Positions 12,309-25,181 are shown, counted from the stretch's first letter. The stretch is DNA of 64,000 bases from Plazaster borealis (GCA_021014325.1 CM037464.1:6231127-6295126), one strand, 5' to 3'. Made by a program: numbers and translations. The notes: generated by a model from the letters alone, not told the origin.

Positions 12309-13618
12309 CAGTGGATATCACGGACCGTCCGTTAACTCGCAAGGGTGATCGTACTTTACCAACTTCACTTTTTTTTTTAGACTTGAGTACTTCTCAAAAG
12401 TTGTAAATTTTAACCGTTTTAATGGAGTGCATTTCCCTTAGTTTCATTGTTTAAACATATGATATGTTTTATGTTTTGTTGGTAAACATTATAGGGACTT
12501 TTAAAGGGACTTTTAAAGGGACTTTTAAAAACTCATTTGTTTAAATCTTTATTTGTGTAACTTGCTATTATTTTCATCTCATTGTTTTTATGTTTTGTGT
12601 TGCGCATAGAGGCTTCTGCATTATGCGCTATATAAATATCTCGTATTATTATTATTATATTAACATAACATTATATTTATATTTTACGCTTTTTTCCTCT
12701 TGTGAATTCGGTGAAGTCATTTTGCATTTCTCACTTCCAATTGGCTATGTGATGATTATTCACGACAAAGTGTTTATATACTGCAGGCGACACGGTTTTA
12801 GTGAGCGTTTGCGCACTTTGAGCCGGATGTTGGAGGTCAAGCAAGTTTTCTTAATTTTTCTTAAAGTTTTAAGATTTACCTCTAGGCTTAATTTAATTTA
12901 TTAAATTGTAAGTTATAAATGTATCACTCAATGTGTTTTATGGGGGGTGGAAAAAGTGATTTGACAAAAAACAAAAATCACACAAAATTTACACCAACGT
13001 TTATCTCCCCACTGGCTCAGAAGGTGCCCCGGAAGCTCAATTGTGACCTTATCGTCGCTATTACACAGTCTAATAAAGTTCATCTAAATCTTCAAAAGTT
13101 GGTCAGGGTCAGTGTATATTTAATTGTTATAGAAAACTTGTTCTTTCATCTCCAAGCAACCGTTATTTGTTTACTCACCGATGGGGCAGTGATGCCCTTT
13201 TCACGAGCGTTGCTCGTTGTTTGTTCAGATGATCTTCCCAACAAGGGAACTCGGCAAAGCTCCCACAAGGGGACATAAAAACACCAAGCTGGCAACAGCC
13301 AATCTTTCTCTTACAAACATTAGTTTTACGTCTATGATTATGAATTGCACAAATCAAGAAACTGTGATTCAGTAACTAGACGACAGTACTTATTCTAGGC
13401 ACTGTGAAATCAGCGGTTAGCTTGGTAGGATTCGAACCCACAACCACAACAAACAAGTCAAACAAACATCTCAAAAAACAGAACAAAAACAATTGAATCC
13501 CCCTTGCACGACGGGAATGAAAAACGTGCATTTTGCAGAGGGTGTGTTCCGTGTGTGCAAAGGGTCAATGTTCGTTTTGGGTTTTCATGGTTCAGTCCGA
13601 TTGGTTAATAAAATCATG

Positions 13619-13988
13619 TTAAAGGCACTGTACACGTTTGGTAATTACTCAAAACATATAATATTGGCATAAAAACTGACTTGGTAACGAGCAACAGAGA
13701 GCTGTTGATAGTATAAAACATTGTGAGAAACGACTCCCTCTGAAGTAATGTAGTTTTTGAGAAAGAGGTAATTTCTCACTAAAATAATAAAAGACTTCTC
13801 GCAAGAAGCCTTTTATTCCTATCTGAAAGGTACAACAAGGGTGTTTTTTCTTTCATCATTTTCTTGCAACTCACGATAACCAATTGAGCCCAAATTTTCT
13901 CAGACTTGTTATTTTATGCATATGTTGGGATACACCAAGTGAGAACACTGTCTCTGACAATATTACCAAACGTGTTCAGTGCCTTTAA
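13619..13988 (+). mobile_element. TTAA MITE, full copy 3
   Basis: Complete copy with ttaaaggcactgtacacgtt at the left and aacgtgttcagtgcctttaa at the right. From here to 15029 I see only AT-rich intergenic sequence. Confidence 0.85.
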
Positions 13989-15029
13989 CTGTCTCATTTC
14001 TAATCGTGGTTCAAATTTAAAACGATACCCAATATAACGTATAAGTTTCGTCCGTTTCGTTAATTATTGTCATTATACTGATATTGAAGTGATATTTTTT
14101 ATGGTGATTATTTTTTTTAAGGTTAAAATGATCACAATAGTTTTTGAAGGCAATTACCTGGCATCACTGCTCATGATTAATTGCTAAGGCATTAGTCTTT
14201 GACAGTATCGTCTTGTTGAAAGAAAATTACACTTTATGGTTACAAATGAGCGTGGTGTTGGTAAGAGCTACATAATTATTTCATCATCATTAGTGTTAAC
14301 ATTTTACAAGTCAACTGTGAAGGGGGAAATTAAAAATTATATATTTTTAAACGATTGCCATTGACTTGACAACCGTGTACCAATGACTACATTTATTTGT
14401 ATGCATGCCCCCTTTTTTTCCACAAACATCAGCTGGTGAGCGTTTCCTCCTAACGCATGTTACAGTGTATCGCTTTGGGCGGCTGGGCGGACCAGTGGCT
14501 GAAAGGAGAAATTAATATATTCTAGGTTTTTATGGCTGGTATATCTTGGGCTGATGATATAACGTTTAATCGTTCGTTTTGGATTTCATAGTTGGTTCAT
14601 TTTTGGTTCATGTAGGTTTGTTCATGGTTTTTCCGTTTTGGGTTGGTTTATTAACCTTTTAGGCCATCAACGTTAGTGGTTTCCACGGTGGGTCGATTGG
14701 TTGATTAGATCGTTCTTGGAGTAACGATCGGTTGTTCCGATTCCGATCGACTGATTCAAAAAACTTGACTCAACGTTTGGGTTATCAAGGTTGTTCCGTT
14801 TGTGGCCTTTAATTGGTCAATAGGCCTACTGTTTAGAAACTTGTGGTGACGAAGTTTTGTAAAATGAAAAAAAAAAAATCTTATGACTTATAACGTTCCC
14901 CAATCTATCAAATTGCTATAAATTTAACTTCGGCTCATATCGGTAGAAATAATATAACAAAAATTCTGATTTGACCCGACAATTTAAATGTTAAATCTAC
15001 AAAATCGACTTGTCGCCGATGGCATCATG

Positions 15030-15223
15030 CAGGGGCGGATCCAGGATTTTCCAAACGGGGGGGCGTGAAAATATACCAAGCAGCAAAATCTTCCCTTCCC
15101 CATTTCTCCCCCCCCCCTTCTCTCTCTCTCCCTCTTTTTTTCTTTTCTCCCTCTTTTTTTTTTTTTTTTTTTATTTAAATGGGGGGGCGTGCGCCCCCCA
15201 CGCCCCCCCTGGATCCGCGCCTG
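15030..15223 (+). mobile_element. hAT-like MITE caggggcggatccagg, copy 1, 5-bp TSD
   Basis: 194-bp element with inverted ends caggggcggatccagg and cctggatccgcgcctg, flanked by tcatg on both sides (15025-15029, 15224-15228). The interior is G/C and pyrimidine rich with a long T run; no coding capacity. Confidence 0.8.
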
Positions 15224-15792
15224 TCATGGGTCACTTTTTAATGACCGCGCGTCACGTTTTCAGTCGCGCAAACGCCGGACAAAGCGACCTAATTAAAGAT
15301 CGATCATCAGACGGAATACCCAAAAAGAACTGGAAATCGAATTAAGGACATGTTCTAAAATAGGGTTTGTTACGGATTAGATAACGAGATATCATAGTAT
15401 TCACAAAGTCTGCAAAAGCTTTGTAATGTAGAATTGAATGAAATATAATTCAACCAAGCATCCAATGACCGAACCGCAATTTCAAACCCCAGCTATGAGG
15501 CCACAGTCCGGCTTGCGCGTACGCACGTCCATTTTAGTCTTTGATTCTAAATCTATGAGCGCCCCATCACGCGCAAACATCATTGCATGCTAGCTATGAT
15601 AATTATGTAAACACACACGTACGCGCGCAAAGATCTCATTGCAGTTAATACGGTAGTTTTAAACTTTAGGGGACCGGACAATTTAATACATATTTCCAAG
15701 AGCTCTTCTGTTCGAATTGACAAAACGGCTTCTCAATTCCTCTGAAGCCATGTTTGTGGTGTTATGAGGAGGCTACACTGTCTTTCGTGATC

Positions 15793-16358
15793 ATGCGCGT
15801 TGATTTTCTCGGTAGAAGAAGAAGCATACCCGTATTGAGCGACTTCTTGGCTTCGGCTGTTTTCTTGTGTGTTCTTTTTTTGTTCATTCCAGTTTCCGTT
15901 CATGCAAATCGTAAGTATAGCAAACTCATAATCAGCATACCGGTATATAATTATTATGAAGGGATCATTCAATATTAAACAAATTTGTCACAAGTTATTG
16001 TCTTCATAAACGCCAGGGCCAGTAGCGGCAAGTAAGGATTACTGAATTGAAAATGCGTTTCTTCTTATTCGTTCAAAAAATGCTCGAAACGTCTAGTTTG
16101 TGGCAGCAGTGCAACGGAAACTGGGCGTCATATTAGGGCTAGTCTAGGTCTAGTTGCGATAATCGTAACTCTCCTCCCGACGGTCGGAACGACCGGAGGG
16201 TTGTTATGTTATGGCAAAAAGAAAATGAAAAAATGTGATTTTTTTTTTTTTTCGAGACTTCCAGATTTTTTTTTATTTTTTTTCTTTCATCATGAAATCA
16301 TGACCCACATTCCAAGAACATGTGATCTGAATTGAATAATGAATCAATTAAATCACAA

Positions 16359-16401
<43 letters not shown>

Positions 16402-19400
16402 AAAAACTTACCAGAGAGGGACCATGCACTTTTCGACCAATCAGCGGGTGGAGCCTTCGGGCTGCTTTCGAATCATCATCCAGAGTAGTCTGGTATTCGT
16501 CTGGTCTACGCTTGGCATTTTCACAGTCTCTGGTAAGTTTTTGTCTTTTTTTTTTTCTATATTTGTGTTGTGATGTTTTTTAGTGTTATGAATGGATTCA
16601 TTACACATTCAAGATCAAATCCCTTCTGTTCTTGTGTGGGGTGTGATGAAAAAGGTAAAAAATGGGCAAATCTGGTCACAAGTCTCGAAAATCACAAAAA
16701 TCACATTTCACACCATATTGCCATAAATCCACTTCCCCCTTCGTAGGAAGGAAGCCGGGGAGAGTTACGACCAACTAGTCTAGGTCTACCACTTGGGACC
16801 GAACTGTAGCAATTATTTGAAGAAAAGTGTAGTAATGTAAAGCTTTACGAAGTTGTAACGTCTGTAAGTTCTTCACTTGCCAACTGGGAACAATGTTTCC
16901 ATGGCCATCGTTAACTTCGCTTTAGCGTGCTCTCTGTGTTACCGGTTACTGAACAATTTGCTTAGCATGAAATTTCTTCCTTGATAAAAACAGGATTACC
17001 AACCAAATTTCCACGTGATTTTCAGGATAAGCAAACAACAGCTGAATACCAGTAACAAGCAATATGCAACACATGGAACTTTGGTTGAATCCTGTTTTTA
17101 TCAAGGAAGAAATTTCATGCTAAGCAAATTGTTGTGCTTAGCAGCTCTATGAAATTGGGCCCTGGTCTGTAATGCATTCGTTTGTTTCATGTAGGCCTAC
17201 CCTTTAGCCAGTGTTTTCCGAAATACACAAATTCTTGCATACATAAGGCTTAATTTTGCTGTGTACAAAAAATCAAGTTCCTAATTGCATATAATCAGAA
17301 TTCATTGGCTCTCTTTTATAGTTTTGTTTTTCACCAATATATTCAAGTCTGGGATTAATTATAATATTGTTTTCGTCTGATAGAATTTGCAGAGGCGTTG
17401 TGGATAGTACCTGAGGAGACTAGCATTGATCTTCAGTGTAAGGCCGACCTGGTCCGGAAGTATCAACCTCTAGTATCATTAAGGCAGGTTTAACATCAGT
17501 AAATTTCTCTGCTCGCTCGGCCAAGGGACTTGAAACAGTTGCAACTATAATGGCGCCTTTTTTCGAATACAAGACCTTAGGCGCCGGTGGCAGGAGATTC
17601 TGTCCCCCGGAGATTCTGTCCGAACGGGGAACTGTGTACAAACTTCTTCTGATAGCACCCTCTTTTGAATCAACCTCCTTCAGCCCATGTTAATTTCCCA
17701 TGGGGGACAGAATTTCCGGGGGACAGATTTTTCTAGGACACCGGCTTAGGCTCCGTCTGCCTATTTGAAGCCCTTGTCCCAAAAGTGCACGTTTTCATTT
17801 TTATTGATAGAGAATAAGCCGGAGCCGAAGCTGTCGGATCTGAATTTGGCGCTTGCGGCTACGGCTACGACTGTTGATAAAGACGTCGTATACCACTTCA
17901 ATTCATGATGACGCGGCGATCCAGCCGTACCATAGCTGCCAATTTGGACACGGTCGGTAATTTCGAGAAGAACGTGAAATACATTGATCATGGTACCAAA
18001 ATGTGTAGACGCAAAAATAATTCTGCACTGAGAAAATTTATGTGCCTTATAACAGCTTAATAAAACACACACCCTGTTTATGGCCTGGGCCCAATTCAGG
18101 GAGCTGTTAATCACAACAAATAGCTTAGCACAGAAAAATCTTCCTTAGTAGAAAAAGGTTACCAGCCGAAATACCATACTACTTTATTTATTGTTTATGA
18201 ATGATTCCCTATAGCAATTTTTGCTAAGCAGACAAATTTGCCAAGTTACATTTTCTGAGTTACAGCTTTTGAATTTGGGCCCTGTGCCCGAGACCAATAT
18301 TGACAGTATTTCTGACTAAATTGTGGCGCTTTAAAAGGCTAACTTCCTTACAGTTTTATCTTATTTTCACTGCCTGGTTGTTGTTTTGTTGTATCAATGA
18401 CCAATAATAACAATAATGGCAACAATGGAAAAACATGTTTTGTACCACACAATAACAATACTAGTGCAATGCGCCATAGCCACTCTGTTATAAATTAATG
18501 ACACTCCTGGCGCCGAAAAATCAAATTTGTTGGAGCTTAATAAGAATGCACACCTTGAAAGGTATACAATGCGTGTCAAACACCGGGGCAAACCCCTCGC
18601 TCTTTACGATTAATTAGGTTCACACACAGTCCCTACGCTGTCAAAAATACTGCGTGTTTCATGGAGCTAAGCACCACACAAATGTTGCTAACCACAATAA
18701 GGTTACCAGCCAAAATACCATGTCACTTACAACCTGTGACTGGTATCCTGCTTAATTTTGCGTATAATAGTAGAAAATTTGTAAGCAGTATTTTCTTCTT
18801 AAGCAGCTTTATGAAATTGGTTCTTGACGTAGGCACAGTTATTGAAGAGCGTCTATCATTTTGCGAAATGTTGCCGACCTAATTCGTAATATTGGTTTTC
18901 CAAGTAATTTTTTTTTACTTGCTCGGTAGATTTTGTTCTATGAGAACTTGTCTTGCTTATTATTCTACTGCCGCAGAGTAGCACTTAGCTTAAAAGCTTT
19001 CGTAGCAACAACTACTTCATCAGATGAAGTAGTTACATGTAGTTTTTTAAAGGTATTGTACACTTTTGGTAACTGCTCAAAATCTGTGTCAACATTTTGT
19101 GTGATTCAGCATATGCATGAACAAACAAACCTGTGAAAGTTTGAGCTTAATTGGTCATCGAGGTCACGAGAAAATAGTGAAAAGAGACCTATGTGTTTTC
19201 TGTTTTTTCAAATTGTCGTGCGTGATAAAAACTATTGTTTTACTCATTTCTCAGAAACGATAGCATTTTAGGCAGAAATAGTTTAAGGAACCCTTTCTAT
19301 CATTACTTACTTTAAATCATGTAAGTTATGTGTGAATCTGTGAACATTGTGTTTTTCGATCTTACCAATAGTGTACAGGGCCTTTAAAGCAGTTTTAAAA

Positions 19401-21560
19401 AAGCATGGGTTTTTTCCTCCATGATGTTGTTCACATAAAGTTGATTATTTTAACTCAGATGGTTTAAAGACGGTGCACCAGTCAATCCGTCACAGCGAAT
19501 TGAGGTGGAGAATCTCGGAACCCTCCGGATCACTCAGCCCAACGCTGCCGATCACGGTCTCTACATCTGTCAGATTAGCCACTGGGAAGTCGTGGTCACA
19601 TCCAATGAAATACGATTACACTCGGGGCCTCCAGGCGGCCCCCTTGGCGAAAAAGGTAAAAAAGCTGATGTTTGCTTTATTTTCTCCATATTTTTAATAT
19701 CTACGAATATCATTTCATTTGTTTTCACCTTCGTAGTCCAATCCTCCTAAAATGTATTATCATTATTTCAGAGTTTCATTAGTTATCGACTGCGAAGAAT
19801 TTTTTCTTTCTTCTTTCTTCTTTACTTTGTCCCGCAACCGACATTGAAATGTCACTACACATTGTATACGTTTTCGTTTTACCAAGACTATCAGGGGCGG
19901 ATCCAGGATTTTCCAAACGGGGGGGCGTGAAAATATACCAAGCAGCAAAATGATAAATGAAGTTTGTTGCGCCTGCGTAACACAAAGCTTCCCCATTTCT
20001 CCCTCCCCTTCTCTCTCTCTCCCTCTTTTTTTCTTTTCTCCCTCTTTTTTTTTTTTTTAAATATGAAAAAGGGGGGGCGTGCGCCCCCCACGCCCCCCCT
20101 GGATCCGCGCCTGACTATAGCGATGGTACGGAAGCGTATAAAGGGACATAAAGAGGGAGAACAAAAAGTCACAATAGTGTGACTTATATCTCATGACTCA
20201 GTACACAAGTCATAACTATGACTTATATTTCATATGAATTAGCATAAGTCATAATTGTTATAACTTTGATATATTATATAAGTCATAATTCGTAGGCTCA
20301 GTGCTATATAAGGTCATTAATTGCAATTTCATATTCGTAATGATCAAAAGGTCATTAAATGAAAAATTTGTATACATTTTGAAAAATAAATCAAAATCAA
20401 CAAATAAATGTTTTACTTAGAAAAATGAATGTTTCTTTCTGCCAAACAATTTCTTTGAAGACCACTCTTGATCACCAGAAGCTCCAATTAATAATTGTTT
20501 TTATGCAAAAGCAATTTTATAAAATCCATACAAATTGCACCAATGACCTTACAGCCAGGAGCAGACGAATTATGACTTTTACTAAATCATAATTATGAGA
20601 TAATAAGTCATTGTTGTTGTGTAAATTGCATGGTCTTTCTCGCCAATAATCCTTATAAGCTTAACAAATTCAATTATGTAGGCCTATATACACGTTTCAA
20701 CTACCCGTTTCGTTTCAGATTCCTTGATGGCCCTGAACAACGCCATAATGGGTCTTCCGAATATTTGGGCAATGTCCATAGCCCTGAGTACAGGCATTAC
20801 TTCAATCTGGTTCTTGGTGGTCATCATGCTACGACTGAAAAGGCAAGACAAAACAAATTTCTAAACCTGTTCAAATCTTCTTCTTAAATCTCCGCCAAAC
20901 TGTATTCTCTACTTGCACGGATCCGCCACCATCGGTGGCCATGGGCGCGTATAGCCTCGACTTCATGCTTTATTTGTATATTTTGTAGGCCTATCTGTTT
21001 GGATGAAAGTGTCATTACATTACCGTGACAATACAGAGTTAAATAATGCATATTCGCGTACAATTTGGGCAGCTAATACTATTTAAATTAAGGCATCCAA
21101 GCCGAGAATTTGCACTTTGAACATTCAAATAGTTTGATTTCTTGCATGAAAACTGCCACGTCTGTAGCAGCATATGTCATGTTGATGATGGACACAATGA
21201 CACCATAGGTTTGGGTACACACCCAACACCAAACGGCGCACTCCTACAGTGTCCACCATTATCTCAAAAAGGCAAATTAAATTGTATTTATGAGTAATCT
21301 TAATTGGGATTGCGAAAGACTAATATACTTCATGCACGGATTCTGTGCCTAGCCTCAGCCATGTATCTCTCTGTGTGGCTACAATATTCACACGTAAACA
21401 TTTCAGTTGGTAAGCACCAATTGATCCACCCTTTCAATCCAGAAAGATCCCCAAACTGATGAGCAAAATTAACATCTTATATATCGCAACCGTAATTGTT
21501 TTCTCCCACCACTTTATGATCTTTTTGAACCACAGGTCCAAGTGCTGCGGGAAGGCTTAG
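15793..21560 (+). CDS. Small single-Ig-domain type I membrane protein (five exons)
   Basis: Exons: 15793-15910, 17384-17483, 19459-19655, 20719-20842, 21536-21560; predicted length 187 aa. Residues 1-38 form a signal peptide (MRVDFLGRRR, core SAVFLCVLFLFIPVSVHA). One Ig domain follows: first Cys in TSIDLQCKAD, Trp in LRWFKDGAPV, then GTLRITQPNAADHGLYICQI with the D-x-G-x-Y-x-C signature. A Pro/Gly linker (SGPPGGPLGEKG) leads to a TM helix (IWAMSIALSTGITSIWFLVV) and a short basic tail ending RSKCCGKA. Introns 1 and 3 are GT-AG; introns 2 and 4 need GC donors (AAG|gcaggt, AAG|gcaaga) to hold frame. The start is the first ATG before the signal peptide; a 4-codon uORF starts at 15750. It is probably a cell-surface adhesion or immune-type receptor; I cannot name an orthologue. 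Confidence 0.72.
16153..16774. mobile_element. 622-bp inverted-repeat element flanked by 14-bp direct repeats
   Basis: Left end gataatcgtaactctcctcc and right end ggggagagttacgacc are inverted. ctagtctaggtcta occurs immediately outside both ends (16139-16152, 16775-16788). The interior contains a run of about 40 A (16361-16400), a T-rich stretch and a second inverted pair (ttatggcaa / ttgccataa). It lies in intron 1 of the Ig gene. Confidence 0.6.
16952..17163 (+). mobile_element. Palindromic MITE gggcccaatttcat family, truncated
   Basis: Long hairpin: aaatttcttccttgataaaa...ttttatcaaggaagaaattt, ending in the family terminus ctctatgaaattgggccctg. The left terminus is missing. Closest relative is 44090-44331. 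Confidence 0.7.
18085..18284 (+). mobile_element. Palindromic MITE gggcccaatttcat family, diverged
   Basis: Begins gggcccaattcagggagctg, ends ttttgaatttgggccctg, with the aaggttaccagcc interior of the family. A second diverged copy follows at 18658-18823. Confidence 0.6.
18658..18823 (+). mobile_element. Palindromic MITE gggcccaatttcat family, partial
   Basis: Shares aataaggttaccagccaaaa and gtgactggtatcctgctta with the copies at 29017 and 50713; termini eroded to catggagctaagc and gctttatgaaattggttc. Confidence 0.6.
19047..19387 (+). mobile_element. TTAA-ended MITE, second family
   Basis: Ends ttaaaggtattgtacacttt and agtgtacagggcctttaa resemble the main MITE but the interior differs (aaagagacctatgtgttttc, aaactattgttttactcatt). 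It sits in Ig-gene intron 2, 71 bases before exon 3. Confidence 0.7.
19892..20113 (+). mobile_element. hAT-like MITE caggggcggatccagg, copy 2, 5-bp TSD
   Basis: 222-bp copy with the same termini as 15030-15223, flanked by actat on both sides (19887-19891, 20114-20118). It carries about 28 extra bases in the middle. The two independent 5-bp duplications fix the element boundaries. Confidence 0.82.
20160..20620. other. AT-rich stretch with repeated ataagtcata motifs
   Basis: Between the hAT-like MITE and Ig exon 4 there is no recognisable gene. cttat/ataag tcata motifs recur irregularly at 20165-20300 and 20570-20610, resembling an old decayed repeat. Confidence 0.35.
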
Positions 21561-22388
21561 TCAATGAATGGAAGTCCAGGCGAAATCAACTTATCTTGGA
21601 TAAAAACTTCCGTCCTCCATGGACGAACGAGTTCAATAGATCGTGCAAGTCTCGCGCGTATTTTGAACATTGGGACCCGTTTAAAAGTGCACGAGTTTGT
21701 TTCTTTCACACGTTAAAATGTACGTATGGGACCAAAGTTGTCCCCAAAAATTTCGAATTTATGCGGCTAGATTTGCACGGTCTATTTGTTTGCCATCTTT
21801 TCGTTAAAATTGTCAATCCGTTTTGTTATCTCTGAGTCTCGTGTCAGCTATTGTAAAGTCCCGTGTTTGTCTGTCCTTCAATGTGTTTATTTGTTTGGCT
21901 GTTTTCTTCAAGCCTCTGCTTACCAAATACAATGGTATTTTACACCGTTTTGACGTAAGCTTGGATTATTGAAAATTGTTCCCCGATTTTCCTAAGGACT
22001 CTATATCTATTGGAAAATGAATGCACCACAAAACTGAATTTGATCGTGAAGCCACTTTTACACAAAATGCTGTATTGGTTACACTACCGTACTTCACTCC
22101 CCTGTCAAAATTACAAAAACATGTTTGTGAAAGGAATTATGAATCTGAACAAAGCTGATAAAGACAAACCAAAGTACAGGTGAATGTTTGGGTTATTCAG
22201 GGTTTTTTTTATTATCAAAGTCGGATTTTTGCAAACCTTGGTATAGTACTGGGCTTTCAATATTCTTGTTAATATAAAATATGAACAGTTTTAATCTAAA
22301 TGCTGCATCATAGATTGTATTTGAACATTTTGGTGAACCGCGTTCCCATTGTTTTAGTAAAGCTCGAAGAAAACAAAACCACAAATAC

Positions 22389-22749
22389 TTTAAAGCACAT
22401 GTACAATACAACATTGGTAATTGTCAAAGACCATGTAGCCACACTTTGTGTGACCCAACAAGACACAATCCTGTGAAAACTTAGGCTCAATCGGTGTAGG
22501 GAGTCACACAAAAATAGTGGGGGAAAAACATACAATATTTTCAGCATTTATGAGCATCGATTTTTGGTCTCACGAGATCAAAATATTGGCCTAATTGTTT
22601 CACTAATTTCTCAAAAATTATAGCATTTCAAGCAAGCATAATTTCAAGGGAAGTTTCCCACCATGCCCATCATTAAACCTTGTAAGTTATGTGCAAATCT
22701 GTAAACATTTATGCTTTGAATCTTACCAATGTTGTGCACACACCCTTTG
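22389..22749 (-). mobile_element. TTAA-ended MITE, second family, diverged copy
   Basis: Shares ctcatttctcaaaaattata-like interior and the gtaagttatgtgcaaatctg block with 19047-19387. Ends are eroded. The 21561-22388 stretch is 3' flank of the Ig gene with no further exon seen. Confidence 0.55.
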
Positions 22750-22859
22750 ATGGGTCCAACCAATCGAATACGAACTAGACTTGCCCAGCCGGTTTATGTG
22801 AATAGGGCTGTCACACGAGACAATTATTTTTTTGCAGGCATCTTGTTTGGGGCAACCAT

Positions 22860-23142
22860 GGCCCAATTTCATTGCGCTGCTTAACGGTAAGCAAATTTTC
22901 GTGCTAACTGTAGCAGAAAAATTTGCTTGTTCATAAGCGTATTTCACAGGTTAGCGAGAAAACTAGGCAGCCATCTTGCGCGTTCACCATGGATTTGCAT
23001 TGTTACGTCGTTCATTTTCATACAGTAAGCACCGGAAGGTTAGCATGCCTTTTCGTGTGCTTACGGTTAGCAGCGCTATGAAATGGAAACTCGCTCAGTA
23101 ATCACAAAATCGGCCGTTAAGCAGCTCTATGAAATTGGGCCC
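22860..23142 (+). mobile_element. Palindromic MITE gggcccaatttcat family, long variant (empty site)
   Basis: Begins gcccaatttcattgcgctgc and ends agctctatgaaattgggccc, with taagcaccggaaggttagca inside. It is the uninterrupted counterpart of 41992-42647, which carries a TTAA MITE. From 23143 to 24651 I see no gene. Confidence 0.7.
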
Positions 23143-24651
23143 AGACCATGGGCCAGACTCACTGGAAGCAGTCGAAGTTAATTTTACAGAACGCGGTTGA
23201 ACGCGGAAATCCTCCTACTTTTGCATATTTCTGACCCCTTGCATTGGCCGCCATCGCCGAGGTCAAACAATGGAAACGTGCACGCGTGTACGCGCCGCGC
23301 ACAAGTTTCAGCCAATGGTAGGTCTTCCTTTGACCTCAGTGAGGGCGCTGTTTGCGCTTTTGACGTCACATGCAAGGGGTCTATAGATACACTTCGGTAG
23401 CACAACTAACAATGTCTCTCTCGATCCAGAAATAAATTGAGTGAAACTTGAATCGTGGATGCTTTTTTTTTTCTTCTTGGCGATTGCCGGGAACTAGTTG
23501 TCCGTTAATTGCCTCGTTTGGCATGGCCCTAAAGAAAGACCAACCAGAAAGAAAGGCAAAAACTAATACACATGGTTCGAGAAAGACAATTTACACACCA
23601 TTGTAGGCCTACATCATACTAAATATATGGCACTATTTTTGTGTTCAAAAGTTATAAATTACTTGATGGTTTATTACTTGATAAAAGTTATAAATCTTAT
23701 AAAAATACGATCATTCAAAAATAGTATGTAACAATCATTTGTAATACATCTCGACAGAATTTTATTTGAAATTTTAAACACAAAATATATAAGGTTTTAG
23801 GCATTAGAAATTGTTAAACAAAACAACCTGAAATGTTAATGACAAGCTAATTTGAAAGTGTATAGGTTTTCCCGGTTAATTGTATAAAAAATTCAATTCA
23901 ATTTAATTAAAGTGCATTCAAATTCACGTATTTCCCCCGTAATTCGATCAAACTCGGGTGGTTAAGCTGCTATTGCATTCTATCGTTTTCGTGCACACGT
24001 GATTTCTTTCTTCTCATTCAAATTCGTTTCCGTCATTCTTTTTTCATTTATAGACATTCAAGACTACACTTTCACCATTCCTCAGTTGAATTTCTGCTGC
24101 CTTTATTTATAACACTGATGAAATTTGATATGTTGGCTTTTGTGAAATTGAATGATCTTTCCGTCCAAATAAATTTGAACGATGATACTGACAAGCGAAA
24201 GCTAACCTGTTGAAAATGAAATTACTCACTTTGACTGTTGAATGCTAGTGCAAAGGAACATTCGTTTTAAAACGCAATTGAATAATAATAATAATAATTG
24301 CGAACATTATAACGCGCCATGTCTGTCAGACTTGACTACAAATGAGGCACGTTTTTTAAATTGAATGAATTCTTGTCGAAAATGGTCAGGAAAACTATAG
24401 TTAATCTTGTCATTTCTTTGATTTATCTGTTGCCATTTGAAAAGCTATACAAATTGCACAATGATGAATAAAAAACATCTACCTATTTTAGAGTGAAACA
24501 AACAAACTTCATGCTTGATCAAAGATTTTAAAAGGGGCTCATAATGTACCTCATTATGGAAGTTAAGGAGAAAAAAAAAGATAAAAAAGTCAAACTGCGT
24601 GGAATGCAAAACTTTGTACAGCGGTTTTCCAGTTTACTATGGTACTGACAG

Positions 24652-24934
24652 TAAAGGGACACGTTGCCTTGGATCGGGCGAGTTGGTCTAAAAAAAAGCA
24701 TTTGTAACAGTTTGTTATAAAATGCATACGGTTAGAAAGACGTTATAAAAGTAAAATAGAATGATCCAAATAAATATGCCTCGAAATTGCGTGGTTTTCC
24801 TTTTACTTTGCGAGCTAACACGGTCGGCCATTTTGTGGAATAAAAAAATTGACTCAAAAAAATGGCCAACCGTGTTTGTTCACAATGTAAAAGGAAAATC
24901 ACGCAATTTCGATCAAAGGCAACGTGTCCCTTTA
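24652..24934 (+). mobile_element. MITE aaagggacacgttgcc with extended internal hairpin
   Basis: Terminal inverted repeats taaagggacacgttgcctt / aaggcaacgtgtcccttta. Inside, cgaaattgcgtggttttcct pairs with aggaaaatcacgcaatttcg, and acggtcggccattt pairs with aaatggccaaccgt. No coding capacity. 24935-25181 is plain AT-rich sequence. Confidence 0.75.
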
Positions 24935-25181
24935 AGAGGGGGAAAGAAATCAGCTGAACAGCTAATTTTAAAAGTATTCTAGTGTAGTTATAACATTAAT
25001 GTACTTCAAAGTCCAGCACAGTAACTAACTTGAGCCAAAGTTTAACACAAAACTGACGTTGCCATGTCGCAAAAAAAACCTTGAACTGGACGGAGTGTAT
25101 CTTCTAAGTTTGAGTGTAGACCATCCTCTCTGTCACTGGTGTAACAAGCTGGTGTCCCAATATTAGTTTGAAATATTTGAG

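Noticed and set aside
12919..13278. 119-aa plus-strand ORF; also a minus-strand exon-like MSPCGSFAEFPCWEDH at 13175-13295 ending at gtgagt
   Set aside because: No recognisable family in either; the donor-like site alone is not enough to call an exon.
16332..16583. 83-aa ORF with poly-Lys
   Set aside because: Reads through an A-tract in a repeat; no domain.
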